Assembly (NCBI GenBank): GCA_963920665.1
Contig: OY987269.1
Location: 22,570,501 to 22,634,500, forward strand
DNA from: Straminergon stramineum
Lineage: Eukaryota; Streptophyta; Bryopsida; Hypnales; Calliergonaceae
DNA: 64,000 nt
Reading direction: 5' to 3'
Part shown: positions 36,476-48,273 of the stretch, in pieces
Position numbering within the stretch: position 1 is the first letter of the stretch
How the letters are laid out: each line of letters opens with the position of its first letter
Position numbers and translations under genes: made by a program
The notes under the pieces: model-generated
The model's database searches: none
Seen by the model: the letters and a program-made list of their open reading frames with translations, nothing else
Told to the model about the DNA's origin: nothing

Positions 36476-37006
36476 CTCCCTCCATCCCAAAATGATTGTC
36501 CAAAGACAAACTTTTCCCAAGATTAAGGTGAAATTTGAGAATTTGGTAAAGCAATGAATGCAAACATGTAGATTAACTCTTGATTTGCTCGACGGTTTTG
36601 CAAAAACATCAATATCACATTTGAAGCATGAATTGCTCAAAGTAGGGAAATTGAGATTGCAACTTCACATGATAAATCATCCATTGGTTTATGATTTCCA
36701 ACCAAAAATGAGCACAAAGCACAACACATTGGTTTTCCATCTTGTCTTTGTCTTTCTTGAAGATTCTGTGAAGGTAGCTTAGAATTAGATTCCTCGTGAG
36801 CATCTTGTATCTAGGTAATTGTGAGTAGCCTATGTAATTTTCACTAACTATTTCTTGAATTATATCTACATATTATTGACACTATTATTATGACATACTA
36901 ACTATTTCATGAATTATGTCTTTGTGAAACTAAATTTGAAATAGTAGACAATCATTTTTGGATATCTATTTTGGAATTATGGACAATCATTCTCGGAAAG
37001 AGGGAG
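36476..37006. mobile_element. Stowaway-like MITE (Tc1/mariner type)
   Basis: The left end CTCCCTCCATCCCAAAATGA and the right end, whose reverse complement starts CTCCCTCTTTCCGAGAATGA, form terminal inverted repeats of about 25 bp. Both ends are bordered by TA (36474–36475 and 37007–37008), the target duplication of Tc1/mariner elements. The motif GACAATCATT also recurs inside the right half. At 531 bp it is long for a Stowaway. Small internal frames show no transposase, so it would depend on enzyme from elsewhere. Confidence 0.85.
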
Positions 37007-37008
37007 TA

Positions 37009-40000
37009 TTTCTAATCCTAAAGTTCCAAGGCCATTTTTCTACAAAAACTGCTCAAAACTACAATTTATAGTGCAAAGAGAAAAAAACTTAATTATAGTT
37101 TTTGCATTACTAAACATACATTCTTGCAATAAATTGATATGGATATGTGTGGAAAAACTTTGACTACAAAGAATGCAAGATATTTGCATTCAAAGTGAAG
37201 AAAGCTTGGTTTTTTGGCATTGAAGCAAATTAATTTGTAAGACTTCGAATCCTCTTAACTTAAAATTGTTGTATCTCAAAATTAAAAATTATGTTTTTTG
37301 TATCATTAAGACTTGAGTTGAGGATCTAGAGGAAAAGAATTTTAAGAAAAACATGATTTTCATTCTTTTAAAAATTGTTAAATACAATTAGGTTTAAGAT
37401 AGAGAAAAAATTTGAATCATTATTAGTTCTTGGTGGAATTGAATCACTCTAATCCTAACATTTAGATTTTTCTATCAATCTAAGTTCATTTTACAAAAAA
37501 AAATTGAAAAATGCAAAAGTTGAGTTAACAAACAAATACAACACACAATTATTGCAAGAAGTTGCCTTGATTGCTTGCAAAATAAGATGCTCCATAAGTT
37601 TCTCATTACCCATCAAATGAAACTATCTAGAAACTTCCATATAAGCAAAACTATAATCTATAAAAGCAAATGTTGTTTCAAGATTTTTGTTTATTTGGCT
37701 TCCCTTTCAACTATTTTGAGCTCTGTGTGGCATAATTTTTGCTCCGAATCATTGATTAAAATGAAAATTTTATTCTAGAATCTTCTCCGTTTTTTTGAAA
37801 ATAAATTCTGAAAACCATGCCAAAAATTGAAAATCATAGGAATTTGCATGATTACAAATAACACCCAAGGAGACACTTGGGACTAGGGGTAAATTAGTCT
37901 AGGTTTCAACTCTCCAATTCATATTTAATTTGAAACTTCAAAATTTCCATCCAAATGATTTGAAAATCATTTTGGAATATAGCATGAAATTGGTGTAGAC
38001 TTGGGACTTCATGCAACTTGGACAAATGTATGGCTTATAATTTCAAGAGCCATTTTCATGTCTTTTTTTATTATTTAAGCATGATTTGCCTTACGTAGCT
38101 CTATCTAACTTTTGTCATTTTTCTTGATTCTAGTGGTCTCTATTTTGATCATATAAAGTGAAAATCCAAATAATATCTTATCCTTTCAAAGTGATTTTTG
38201 ATGTACTTTTAGTGATAGTAATTTCAAATTCTAATTCCACACCTTTCAAAAAATAGTATAGTATTATATTTTCATAGTTGTTTTCAATGTTATATCAATG
38301 ATGCTCTAATAGTATTCTTGATAGTGGCTCCACTTTTAAGTTTGCCATTGGTATTGAGATTTGTCTTGAGAAGGTCAAATTGTTCTAATCATTGTGCTTA
38401 CAATGTGGACCCAATCTACTATTGAAACCTAAACCAAAAAATACAATATAATGGATTTTATATGTGTCATGGTATTGTGATTTTTGGAAGCTATGGCACA
38501 AGGAGTTGGAAGATGGGATTGGGTGGGATTATAAAAGAATCTTGCACTTGTCATAAGGACTATTGTGGGCTCTAAAAACATTGTCATTAGTAGTACCAAC
38601 TTTAGGAAGAAAAGTGTCATGATTGGAATGATGCTAAAGATGAGCAATTCATATTGTTTCAAAATTAGAATTAAATTTTCACATTTCCTAGGGAACATCG
38701 TCTTCAATGAGTTTCATTATGCTTTTATTTCAATGCAAGTAGGAAGAAACTACATTTCAAGAATAATATTGCTTTATTGTCAAATTAATAGTTTAGGATT
38801 TTCAACATAATATTTATCTAGTTATTAAAATTTTATTAGTTTTAGTGTAGGATTGAGGTAATCATGTGTTTTGCATTATAACAAATATAAGCATAAACAA
38901 TCACTTCCAACATTGTTATTTTAGTAGAAATATAATGTAAGGTCCTAGCATTGTCCTAGCACTTAGTATGTCCACATACTTTATCCAATAATTTTTTCTC
39001 TTAGACTCCCAATTGCTTTGTCCTAATGTCCTTTTTCTTGAAGTACCAATCACTCTATCTAAAGATACTTTCCATTAGAGTCCTACTCACTTTGTCCTAG
39101 GAATCTAGAATCTTTCTATGTATGGCATCATTTGATCAATGACATTGCATAGAGTTTGCGCATTTTTGAAAGAGCCTTATTTGATGCATCATAGTAGTAC
39201 CATTCACTCTTACATGACAATTTTCTACTTTTGTGGCATTTTTGGATTTAAAGCTTATATATGAAAGGAATTTTTATTTTATTGTCTTTAAACAATGACT
39301 ACAACACTTATTTTTTTGAAGTTGAAGACATTATTGATAATGCTAAAGTGTTGTTGTCATCAACCTTCAACGAGATTGATTCTTGAAATTAACAAGTGTG
39401 ATTCAAAAAGTGTAAAAATACTAAGCTATATTAAAAAGAATTATGCAATTTCTATTCAATTATTGTTTTCAATTTAGAGATTATAAATTATAACAAAGTT
39501 GAGGGTGTCTACAATTGCTCCAAATTATAAAATTACAAAAATAAAAAGAGACAAAAAATTGTACAATTCTTTTAAAATATTCCCCTTTTAACTACCTTAT
39601 TATTATTACTACATTATAATTGAAACTTTAATCCTTCAAGACTGAAGCAATTTCTGTACTTTTTCACAAGTTTGAACTTTGATTGATAGTATGCATTGTA
39701 CATCAAGCTTATTACATGATGTCAATTGTACTTTTGAACTTCCTTGTTCAATATGAATATTAGAATATGAAATTCACTAAGATATACTTCTTAGAATGTA
39801 GAGAAATGAAGTTATAACTTTGACCTTTTAAATAGGTTAGAGGCCCAAAATAGGCTCCTTAATTGGGCCTTGAGGGGTTAAGGGAGTACCCTCTATTGTG
39901 AAGCAACTATTCCACACTTTTATGTAGAGTTTCAATTTTTTTTGCCTTTTAACCCCTAAGCGCCCCAAAGGACAAAAAGTGTTCTCGCATAGTTTGGAAG

Positions 40001-41919
40001 TCCAATACAATGAAGTACTTAGTAACTTTTGCAACCAATTTCCAAATTCAATAAAACTTGTTAGGAAATTTGCATTCTCTCTTCTAGTTTGTTTAGTAAA
40101 ATTTTCAGATCAATTCAAGATGTATCGATTTTTTGGAAGCCATTCAAAGTTCACTAGTTCTATTTGAGTTCATCAAACTACATTTTGATGGATGCAACTT
40201 TGGGGGCATGTATCTCCTTCATCCAATGTTTGTTTTCAATAAAATATAGTAGATTATGTTTCTCTTTAAGTCTAGTTATTATGGTAAATTTTTCATATCA
40301 ATCCAAGTTGTTTTGAATGTTTGGGAGCAATTCAAAGTTCAAAATCTGAATATTTTTGGATTATGGTGAACTTTGGTGACTTGTTTCTTCTTCATACAAT
40401 CTCCATGTCCGATAATCTTTTTTGGGGGGGAAATTTGTGCATACTATTCTAGTTTGCATGATTGAAATTTCATATCAATCCTAGAAGTTATAAGTGACTG
40501 AGAAGCATTTTAGTAGAAGGAGGTTTAGTCAACCTTAGATGTGTTTTTTGCAACTTTTTTGCTATTTTAAAGCCATTTTGTAGATACATTGTATCACTTG
40601 AATGCTATTTTCTTTTACCGGAGTGTTAGTATGTTGGTTTTGAAGCACATTATAGTTTAAAGTTTTTTGATTTGAGTAAGTTTAAAAATCAAATTTCACC
40701 TCAATAAGTGTGGCTAGGGAATTTCATCATCCCTTTTCAACACTAAAACATTATAATCTTGCAATCTATGTGGTCAAATGACTCCAAATTTGATTCATGT
40801 CATCTACAACATGTACACTATGAGATTGTATGATTGAGATTTCTATAACTTAGTGACATTTAGACCTATAACACTTTAAAATCAATGATGTTTTTAAACC
40901 CAAAAAAGCCTTGGGTATTAAGGATTTAAGCAAAGTTTGACTAATTCTAGGTGCATGGAAGTCTGCCTTGAGATTGTGGTCACATTGGAACATGAATTTT
41001 TTTTTTGCTAGGCCATAATGCAACCCTCCATAGTTTTTACTACGTTAGGAGGTTCATAAAGCTCTTGGGCTCTAAAACAATCTACTAACTCACAAGTATG
41101 TTTTGCTTTCATTGCACCAAAACTATACAAAGAGTGTACATTTCAAGAGGTGGATGCTTTTAGTGATTACTACATTGCTACTTAAAAAGTTTATAACTAA
41201 TTCCTCAAAGCTCCAAAAATATGAAACAATTCAAATTAGATGCCAACTTGGGTTAGATTCGATTTAATTTGTCTTAATCAAGGAAAGTTTATTGAAATAT
41301 ATTTCAAGAAGTTTAACTCTCCAAATTAATTTTCAGCACTTAAGTGGGTGCTTTATTGGGGATGGCACTTGCAGTTGCACCTCACACGGGGCACCCACCA
41401 AAGGTTCCCAATGAAATGAAGGACAGATTTGATGGCACGCAGATCGGATGGTTGACAAAGCTAGCGAGACCTCTCCAACGTTCACAAAACTGGCTAAAAT
41501 TCACTCCATTGCTACTAAAAAGTTTCAATAGCTAAATGTACATTGGAAAAAATCCTTGCAAAAATTAGATTTAATTCAAGATTGCAACAACCAATACATT
41601 TTGATAGTTAGTCTACAACTTCTCTCTACATTGAAATTAGCATCTATTTAGTCAATTTTGTGTTATATTTCTCCCAATAGTCCTTTACAACTTGCAAGAT
41701 CCTTTCTTTTCTATTTTTATTTAATACTAATTTGTCTCAAGGTAACCAAAGTTGATGCATGTTTACCTTGAAAGTAGCATATTGCACTAAATTCCATAAC
41801 TTAAACTAGTTCTGGGATCACTGGACCTCTCCCTCATCTGACCGCTTTCGATGGGACTCACCAGCGACTTGCCAGCCCGACGGACGGAGTCCAGCAACTG
41901 GATGCGAACACAATCATTC
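37009..41919. other. Long AT-rich gene-free spacer
   Basis: Nearly 5 kb with homopolymer runs and only short frames. No domain, tRNA, terminal repeat or array was recognised. It probably holds degenerate transposon sequence, but nothing specific can be supported. Confidence 0.4.
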
Positions 41920-43025
41920 ATCCTCCGTTTCTCATCCAAGACCCCCCTCCAGCGTGCCCTTTGCATGGCCTGCATTCGCTTGCGTCTGCCGCGGCGTTGC
42001 CTTCGAGGTGCCGCACATCCCAATCCGTGACCCCAAATCCCTCCATCTGCTTGGATTCTGTCGATCCCACTTTGAATGCTCGATTTGCTAGAGCTTGTGT
42101 GGTAGTCTTGAACCGTGAAGTTTCGCACCAATTCGCTTTTGGGGAGCCAGCAATGAAGGGTTAGTTGCGGAGCTTCTCTGTGCCAGCCCGAAGAACGTGT
42201 TTCTTGGATGGTAAGCTGCTGTCGTATTGGTGAGGCTTTTTTTTTAATTTTGGGTTTTTTAAGGGGATAATGTCACTGAGGCTGTCTCTTAGGGTTTTAA
42301 TGGACGAAACTGGGATTGGAAGGATGTGTGTGTGTGCGAATTGGACGTGCGAATCTTTAGGTCTTTTGGATTTGGGATACAAGCATACTCTTGAGAAGGA
42401 AATGGCGAGAAATATGGGGTGAATGGTTGAAAAGAAATACATATTGGAAAGTCTTTTGAGGGTTCCAGTTTTGCAGAGTTTGGAGCTGGTGCGATGTTTT
42501 TGGTAATTTGGGGGGCTTAGGAGGAAAATCTCGCTGAGGATGGGTGTTAGGGTTGTTAATGCACGGAGCTGGGATTGGAAGTGTCTGGGTGAGAATTGGA
42601 CATGTTTTCTTTTTGAGAATCTTTTGGTTTAGGCGTTTTGTGATGCAATTGTGGGAAGGTAATGGAGTCAAGTATCTGGTGAATGGTTAAAAAACAAAAT
42701 GAAGAGTTGAAGCTATTTGAGAGCTGGAGTGTTGTCGGCGATATTTTCTTGAGGGTTTTAGGAGGAAAATGTCTGACGCTAGCTCTCGGGGGTTTCATGT
42801 GCTTAGTTGGGATTGGAATTGAGCATTTTTTTCTGAAACTCCTCTGGTCGGGATACAATTTTACTCCTGAGAAGGAAATGGAGTCGAATATCTGGTGAAT
42901 GGTTTAGAAATAAATGACGAATTTGGACTATTTCAGAGCTAGAGTTCGTCTGGGAGGGCGAAGGGATGAGTTCAACCTTTCGTGGAATCGCTGGAATTAG
43001 GGTTTTTCTGCATTTGAAGCAAGGA
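41920..43025 (+). repeat. Leader module copy C
   Basis: Third copy of the ~1-kb module, 18 kb from copies A and B and upstream of an unrelated gene. The conserved TTCTTGGATG then GTAAG donor is at 42211. Internal units of about 200 bp with GAGAAGGAAATGG-like and CTGGTGAATGGTT sequence lie near 42391, 42650 and 42865. The copy extends through TGGAATCGCTGGAATTAG near 42985, matching copy A near 22650. Because that stretch has no ATG in copy A, the ATG at 42966 is probably not a real start. Confidence 0.75.
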
Positions 43026-43393
43026 GCCATCTTTCGAACTGCACTTCAAGTGCATTTAGAGAGCTACTCAGGAGTTGAGCCCTCAAGGACCAAGAAACCC
43101 AATTTGCGTCTCAGAAAATTTTCACCAGATTTGATACATAAGATTTTCATGTCTCTTGGACTGATTTATCGTGGTTGCAATTGCAGCTGTATCATGGAAT
43201 ATCGAGCTCGATCAATGGTGTACAGAACATCAGGACATGTATAGGTGCTTACCTTAAGAAGGGACATTTGTATGGAGTATATTGGCGAGAGGGTCATCAC
43301 AAGCAAGGGTCGGTTCCAACGTTAAACGTGAACTCGTCGACAAACAATGCACATGTTGCTGCTTCACTTACACCAACAGATGGGTGAAGGTCA

Positions 43394-45214
43394 GTGAATG
43401 TTTTCTCATTAGGGGGACCATTGCAGGGTTCGCACTTGCTCGATTTGGATCTAGTAATGGCTGGCGACAGGGATATTTGCACCAGGAGAGAGAACAAGGA
43501 GCTCTCTGTTGTAGGCCCGAAATTTCCCTCCCTTAAGTTCCCTAACCCTGCCTTGCTTTCTAGCTGGGTCCAACGAGTGACCTCGAACTTCATATGGACG
43601 GTCCAACCTTTGAAATTTGAGGCTCTTAATTGCTTAGTCGAATACAAACCTATAGTTTCTCCATTGCCCGTCCCATTCCTCGCTCTGAATAATCTCATTG
43701 TCCCTGTCCCTTCCTCGACTTCCTCAGTTCCCGTCCCCCAAAAGTCTAGTGTTGCATCTAAACCCCAGGATCCCGCTTCTAGTGACAACGTTACAAATGG
43801 GGGGGAGGTCGCCAGTAAAGGTCCGGCCTTCATTGGCCAGGTGTACACTATGTGCGATGCTTCTCGCCGTGGGTTGATTGCAGTGAGACCTGCAGACGTG
43901 TTGAAGAAGATCAAGGTTCCCCCATACATGAAATTCATGGAAAAGGCTTACGAACGAGCCATGAACCTGCTGTTTTCTGAAGACATGAAGGGCCCTGTGT
44001 TTAGATTCTATTTCAATCGAGACGATGCTGCAGAGTATGTGAAGCGCTTGAACATCTCGGGCTCTACCGTCGGTCCTTGCTCTCTGGACGCCGCCTACAA
44101 GTATTACAAAAGCAAGCAGGATATGTTTAAGTTTATGGCGGACCACCGACAAGTGAAAATTGCGAAGGAGTTAGTGCGTAAAGAACGAGGAGGCAAGGCA
44201 GCGAAGCGGCTCAAAGGCGTTCCCGTGTTTTCGGCTAGGAATCTAACAATCGCTATGAGTACTCCCCAAGGTGTACGATGGTTTAGGCCCTACTTCTTCA
44301 ATAAGAAACAGCTGGACAACCTAATTGGGCACTCCGTAGACCACTATTACGAAATGCTGATCAGTGCTCGAAGAGCGCAGCGTCGTAGCCAAATGTCAGA
44401 AAATAGTGGAGATTCGCTGGCAGGAGGGGACACTCCGGAGGATGAGTTAGATGGGCTCATGGATCCTCCTGAAGTGCAAGAGCTCATGGAAGAGTTGGGA
44501 CAAGGAGGGGGAGGGGTGGAGTTTGTTGGTTTGAAGGTGTTAGAAGCACAAGTCATGGACCTTGCAGACAGGGTTTTGCTGGGACATCAGTGGAGCCGAC
44601 GGATGATACACTTGCAACCCAAGTTTCCTGTCATCGTTGATTCTTTCGAGCGTCTGGTGTCTGCATCGGACGTGGATCAATCAGGGTCGAAAGGGAGAGT
44701 TTCCAGTCCTAAAGATTCCATTAAAAAGGAGGAAGGTCAGGAGAAAGACGGTAGCGACGAAGAGTCAAGCAACTCAGGTCGTGATGGCAGTAATTCGGTT
44801 TCCAAGGACTATAGGGAAGGGGAATCTTCACCCAATCCTCCGTTTAATCTGTTCGGAAAGAAATGGGGCTTCAATGCCAATTTAGTGTCCAAGAGAAAAG
44901 ATTCAGGGAACGCTGGAATACTGGAGGAAGATTCAGATTCGGAGTATCTGGAAGAGACTGCACAGAAGGATACCAATGAAACTTTCCAACCAAAATTGAC
45001 TATGATGGGGATTGCCATGAATGTGAATAAAGTGGAGGGAGGACTGCAGCAAGCAATGGCAGCGGCGGCCAAGGATGTGGAAGATCGTTTGCGGAAGGGT
45101 GAAGGCTCGGGGCCTGAGCACGGTCCTTTGTTTATCGCCAATCTTGGGGCTTCCCAAGAGTGGGGACGAGCTGTCTCAGGCACTTCAGGTCCGCCAGTTG
45201 AAGACGCCGAGTAA
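43394..45214 (+). CDS. Tic22-domain protein, long form with acidic C-terminal extension
   Basis: A single open frame of 606 residues. Residues ~144–325 fit the Tic22-like domain: FIGQVYTM near 146, FRFYFNRDDAAEYVKRL, SLDAAYKYYK, then GVPVFSARNLTIAMS near 274 and RPYFFNKKQLDNLI near 295. Tic22 proteins sit in the chloroplast intermembrane space and assist protein import. This longer form is closer to the plant Tic22-like proteins of unproven role. The N-terminal 140 residues are Ser/Pro-rich and could include a targeting sequence. Residues ~330–606 are acidic, Ser-rich and probably disordered apart from a helix near 380–420. The true start is uncertain: ATG 43394 or 43457, or an upstream exon spliced at the acceptor before 43427. 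Leader module C lies just upstream. Confidence 0.7.
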   Translation: MNVFSLGGPLQGSHLLDLDLVMAGDRDICTRRENKELSVVGPKFPSLKFPNPALLSSWVQRVTSNFIWTVQPLKFEALNCLVEYKPIVSPLPVPFLALNNLIVPVPSSTSSVPVPQKSSVASKPQDPASSDNVTNGGEVASKGPAFIGQVYTMCDASRRGLIAVRPADVLKKIKVPPYMKFMEKAYERAMNLLFSEDMKGPVFRFYFNRDDAAEYVKRLNISGSTVGPCSLDAAYKYYKSKQDMFKFMADHRQVKIAKELVRKERGGKAAKRLKGVPVFSARNLTIAMSTPQGVRWFRPYFFNKKQLDNLIGHSVDHYYEMLISARRAQRRSQMSENSGDSLAGGDTPEDELDGLMDPPEVQELMEELGQGGGGVEFVGLKVLEAQVMDLADRVLLGHQWSRRMIHLQPKFPVIVDSFERLVSASDVDQSGSKGRVSSPKDSIKKEEGQEKDGSDEESSNSGRDGSNSVSKDYREGESSPNPPFNLFGKKWGFNANLVSKRKDSGNAGILEEDSDSEYLEETAQKDTNETFQPKLTMMGIAMNVNKVEGGLQQAMAAAAKDVEDRLRKGEGSGPEHGPLFIANLGASQEWGRAVSGTSGPPVEDAE

Positions 45215-47390
45215 AGTTTATCCTCGTATTAGAGCTTTGCAGGATGAGGATTGTATGATGAGGATGAAATATACCAATTGTCATCAATCTATCAGTTTGG
45301 TGAGAGATAGGTGTATATATAGGCAGACGAATATGGAGAGTATTCCCAGTCTTCGCTTGACTGCGTTTTGTACCAAATTTGTACTAATTTCCAGTGAATC
45401 TGGATCATTTCCAGTCAAGAGGATAATCAGTTCTAACAAGTCAAGTTGCAGCTGCTGATGCTTCCGAGTTTTGTTAAGGGTCAGGTTTCATGCCTGCCAA
45501 CCTTTACCAAGAATTGAGTTGCTTTTGTGCTTACTCAAGGACGCTTAAGTAATTGCGTATCCTGTTATTGTTAACTGACTTTTCCTTTGCCGAGCAGGTA
45601 AGTGATGACTCAAAGCTTGCAGCTGTATGATTGAAGGAGAGAGAAGCTGCTTTCTATGCTAATTATTGAAAAGGTTGTCAAGTGGTGGAGATGACGTCTG
45701 AGCCTTCCCTTGCTCGCAGGGACGCAATGCACGTCGAAGGTGAGCATTGTATTCCTCATGAAACCCAATCCTGTTAACCTCACTTAAAAGTTGAAGTTCA
45801 CTTCGGAAGCCAATAGTTGATTAAGGTAACTTCCAGAATATAGCACTATCGTTCAAAATATTGGGTATGATTTCTCCTGCTTGTTGGTACATTTTGTTGC
45901 TTTGAAGCTTTCTAACTCATTTATTCAATTGGTGAAGATATGGAAGCATCCATTCTTTTTGGCATTTTTAGTCACAGGTAAATTGCTTCGGGAAATTGCA
46001 TCCCCAGGAAGCGGAGATGACTTGTTCCATTTGAATTGTGCGCGTTTCTAATTCGGTGACCTGGTCTGATGCAGGTGGTATCCGAGCAGCAGCTAAATTG
46101 CTCGATAGATCAATTTGTGGACTTGGGTGGACATTCGATTCAGCGAAACTTTAGGGATGCAACATTGGGTCACAAATTTTGGCAAGATATATTCCAGCAT
46201 TTGGGATGCTTGTCATGGCAGAAAAGTACTTTGTAATTACTTTAGGTTATGGATCAAATTGATGTGTGACCCTCATTTGATATTTCTGTATATCTGAAGC
46301 TATAAAATTGGAAACCGTTGGATACACAAGAATGAACCGAATATGAAATGTCTAAGGTTTACAAATCCATGCGAACCCTGTGATTCTGCAGCTCTAAGTG
46401 AACATATTTGCGAGGCCTTGTAAAATAAGTGCAATTGATCATGTCATCCAAAGGCTCTCTAGCAGCATGGCCTTGGTACTCGAGCTAGAGCTCTTGGCAC
46501 TGCACTTGTCTACGGAGTTGTTTGTGAATAATTCAGGTTCAAGCTTTTTCTATATCTTTGGCGCTAAATCTGCAGTATATGGCACTAATTAGCACGAGCA
46601 TGGGAGCACGTTGGCGCATACCTTGTATAGTGACTATCTTTGTCTTGAAAGTTGGAGGATACTAGAACGCTACAGACTCATGTTACCCATTAATAAATCA
46701 TCCATCAAACCCTTGATTGAACTTATTACCGAGTGGAGAAATCAACACGGTGCATGACCTTCGTTGGATGTCTATGGCCACTGGCGTTTGATTTCAAGAG
46801 GTGTTTTATACTGTTACTTCGTGGTCTACCGCTTGCCTCATTGAAATTGCCGAAGAAATTTACGTTTGGTAAAGGCGGGTGTAAGATGCAACTTCTTTTC
46901 CACAATTTGCAGATTTGTTGTCAAATTGGCTACAAAATGATTCTTCTTTCTCCATCTAGCTTCCTCGTGAAATTTTGGAATGCATCTCCTTCTCCTTCTG
47001 CAAGCCACGGTGAACCACTCCATACGAGAAATTGCTTGACGTAACTCAAACAGTGTCCTCTACCACTTTACCTTTTATGATGCCATACTGTTGTGTAAAT
47101 TCAAAATAGGTTTCCATTGATTCCTGAGACTGCGGCCGGTTGTGAGTTATTCAGGTATGATGCGCTTGGAGCTTTTGAGTTCCGAAGGCAGCATGAGATA
47201 GTAAGCCTTGAATTTCTTATATATACTTGTTGTCCGTTCAAATTCGCCTTGCAAGCAAATGCTTATATGTAGGCGCGGAAATACTGCTCGATTTCTCCTT
47301 TTCATCTTTCTCTGTTCTATCAACTTCTTGTTTGTAGAGAGGGCGAGACGATTACCACTCTTATGGCGGTTCCGGCGTCATGATCGAAGG
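45215..47390. other. Intergenic region between Tic22-domain and methyltransferase genes
   Basis: The first part should be the 3' untranslated region of the Tic22-domain gene. Further on, splice-like signals occur (for example near 45597 and 45719) but no coding exon could be supported. Confidence 0.4.
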
Positions 47391-47412
47391 CAAGCCCTAA
47401 ACCCTAACCCTC
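47391..47412. promoter_or_regulatory. Telobox-type motif in methyltransferase leader
   Basis: CCCTAAACCCTAACCC contains two overlapping telobox cores (AAACCCTAA), a motif common in plant promoters and 5' leaders of housekeeping genes. It lies about 0.9 kb upstream of the methyltransferase ATG. Confidence 0.5.
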
Positions 47413-47519
47413 AGTTTGATACTTAGCTTCGCGATTCGTTACTTTTCTTTATTCTTTTTCCTGATCAAGTAGTTCAATGCCCACGCCAAACAGAGAATCT
47501 CGCAATCTTGTTCTCCAAT

Positions 47520-47960
47520 CGCTTGAGTGAGTACTGGGCGTTTCTCGGGAGTACTATAGACGGTAATTTGGTTTGTCGTATGAGCGTTTCAAGTATGGAA
47601 GGTGTTTTTGCGGTGTACTTTTATCTTGTCAGTCGAATAGCGTCGACGTGTATATGTAGCAGCCATTCCAAACGCTTGAGTGAGTATTTAGTTTTGTTCT
47701 GGAGAATTTAGACGGTATTCTTGATTTTTTATGAGCATTTCAAGATGGAAAGGTGTTTTCGCGGTGTTCTTCATCGATGAGCATAGAAGTGTGAATATTG
47801 CAGCCATGTCTAGCGCTTTAGTGAGTATCTTGCCTTTTGGGGAGAGAATCATAGATGGCATTCTTGTATTTCATAGGAGCATTACGGGTAGGGAAGGTGT
47901 TTTTGCGGTGTCCTTCACTTTTGAAACGATTAGCATAGAAGTATGAATACTTGCCACGCT
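47520..47960 (+). repeat. Three-unit tandem repeat in methyltransferase leader
   Basis: Units start at 47520, 47673 and 47814, each with CGCTTGAGTGAGTA or CGCTTTAGTGAGTA, and are about 153, 141 and 145 bp long. Each unit also has a GGAAGGTGTTTTTGCGGTGT-type segment. The array sits about 300–750 bp upstream of the methyltransferase start codon. It is probably inside its 5' leader or leader intron. Confidence 0.82.
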
Positions 47961-48273
47961 GCTGATTCCATGCATTTGTGTAGGAGATTTTTCAATTGTT
48001 TGCATGAGTTTGGAAGTTTGAGACTATGCTTGATATGCTCCTGTTATAATTCACTGACGTTGCTTCTACTTCTGGCAAGCATCAACTTTCTTGCTGAAAA
48101 TCCTATCGGTTGTATGAATTCCTCCTTAGTTCTCATTTGAGAACTTGATTGTTTGCGTGACATCTATTTTAACATGTCGATGCAATTTTTTTGTGCCCAA
48201 TGAAGGTTTTGCAGAACGGAAGGATATAAGGTGATTGCCAGAGTTCTTTTTGTATGTCTCTGATTTAGAACCA

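Noticed and set aside
37009..41919. Short frames of 60–92 codons in the AT-rich spacer
   Set aside because: Compositions follow the AT-rich background, none has a domain, and none is supported by splice or promoter context.
42966..43244. Open frame that could be an N-terminal exon of the Tic22-domain gene
   Set aside because: Its first part lies inside leader module C; the equivalent stretch of copy A has no ATG, so it is probably untranslated. No clean splice joins it to the main frame.
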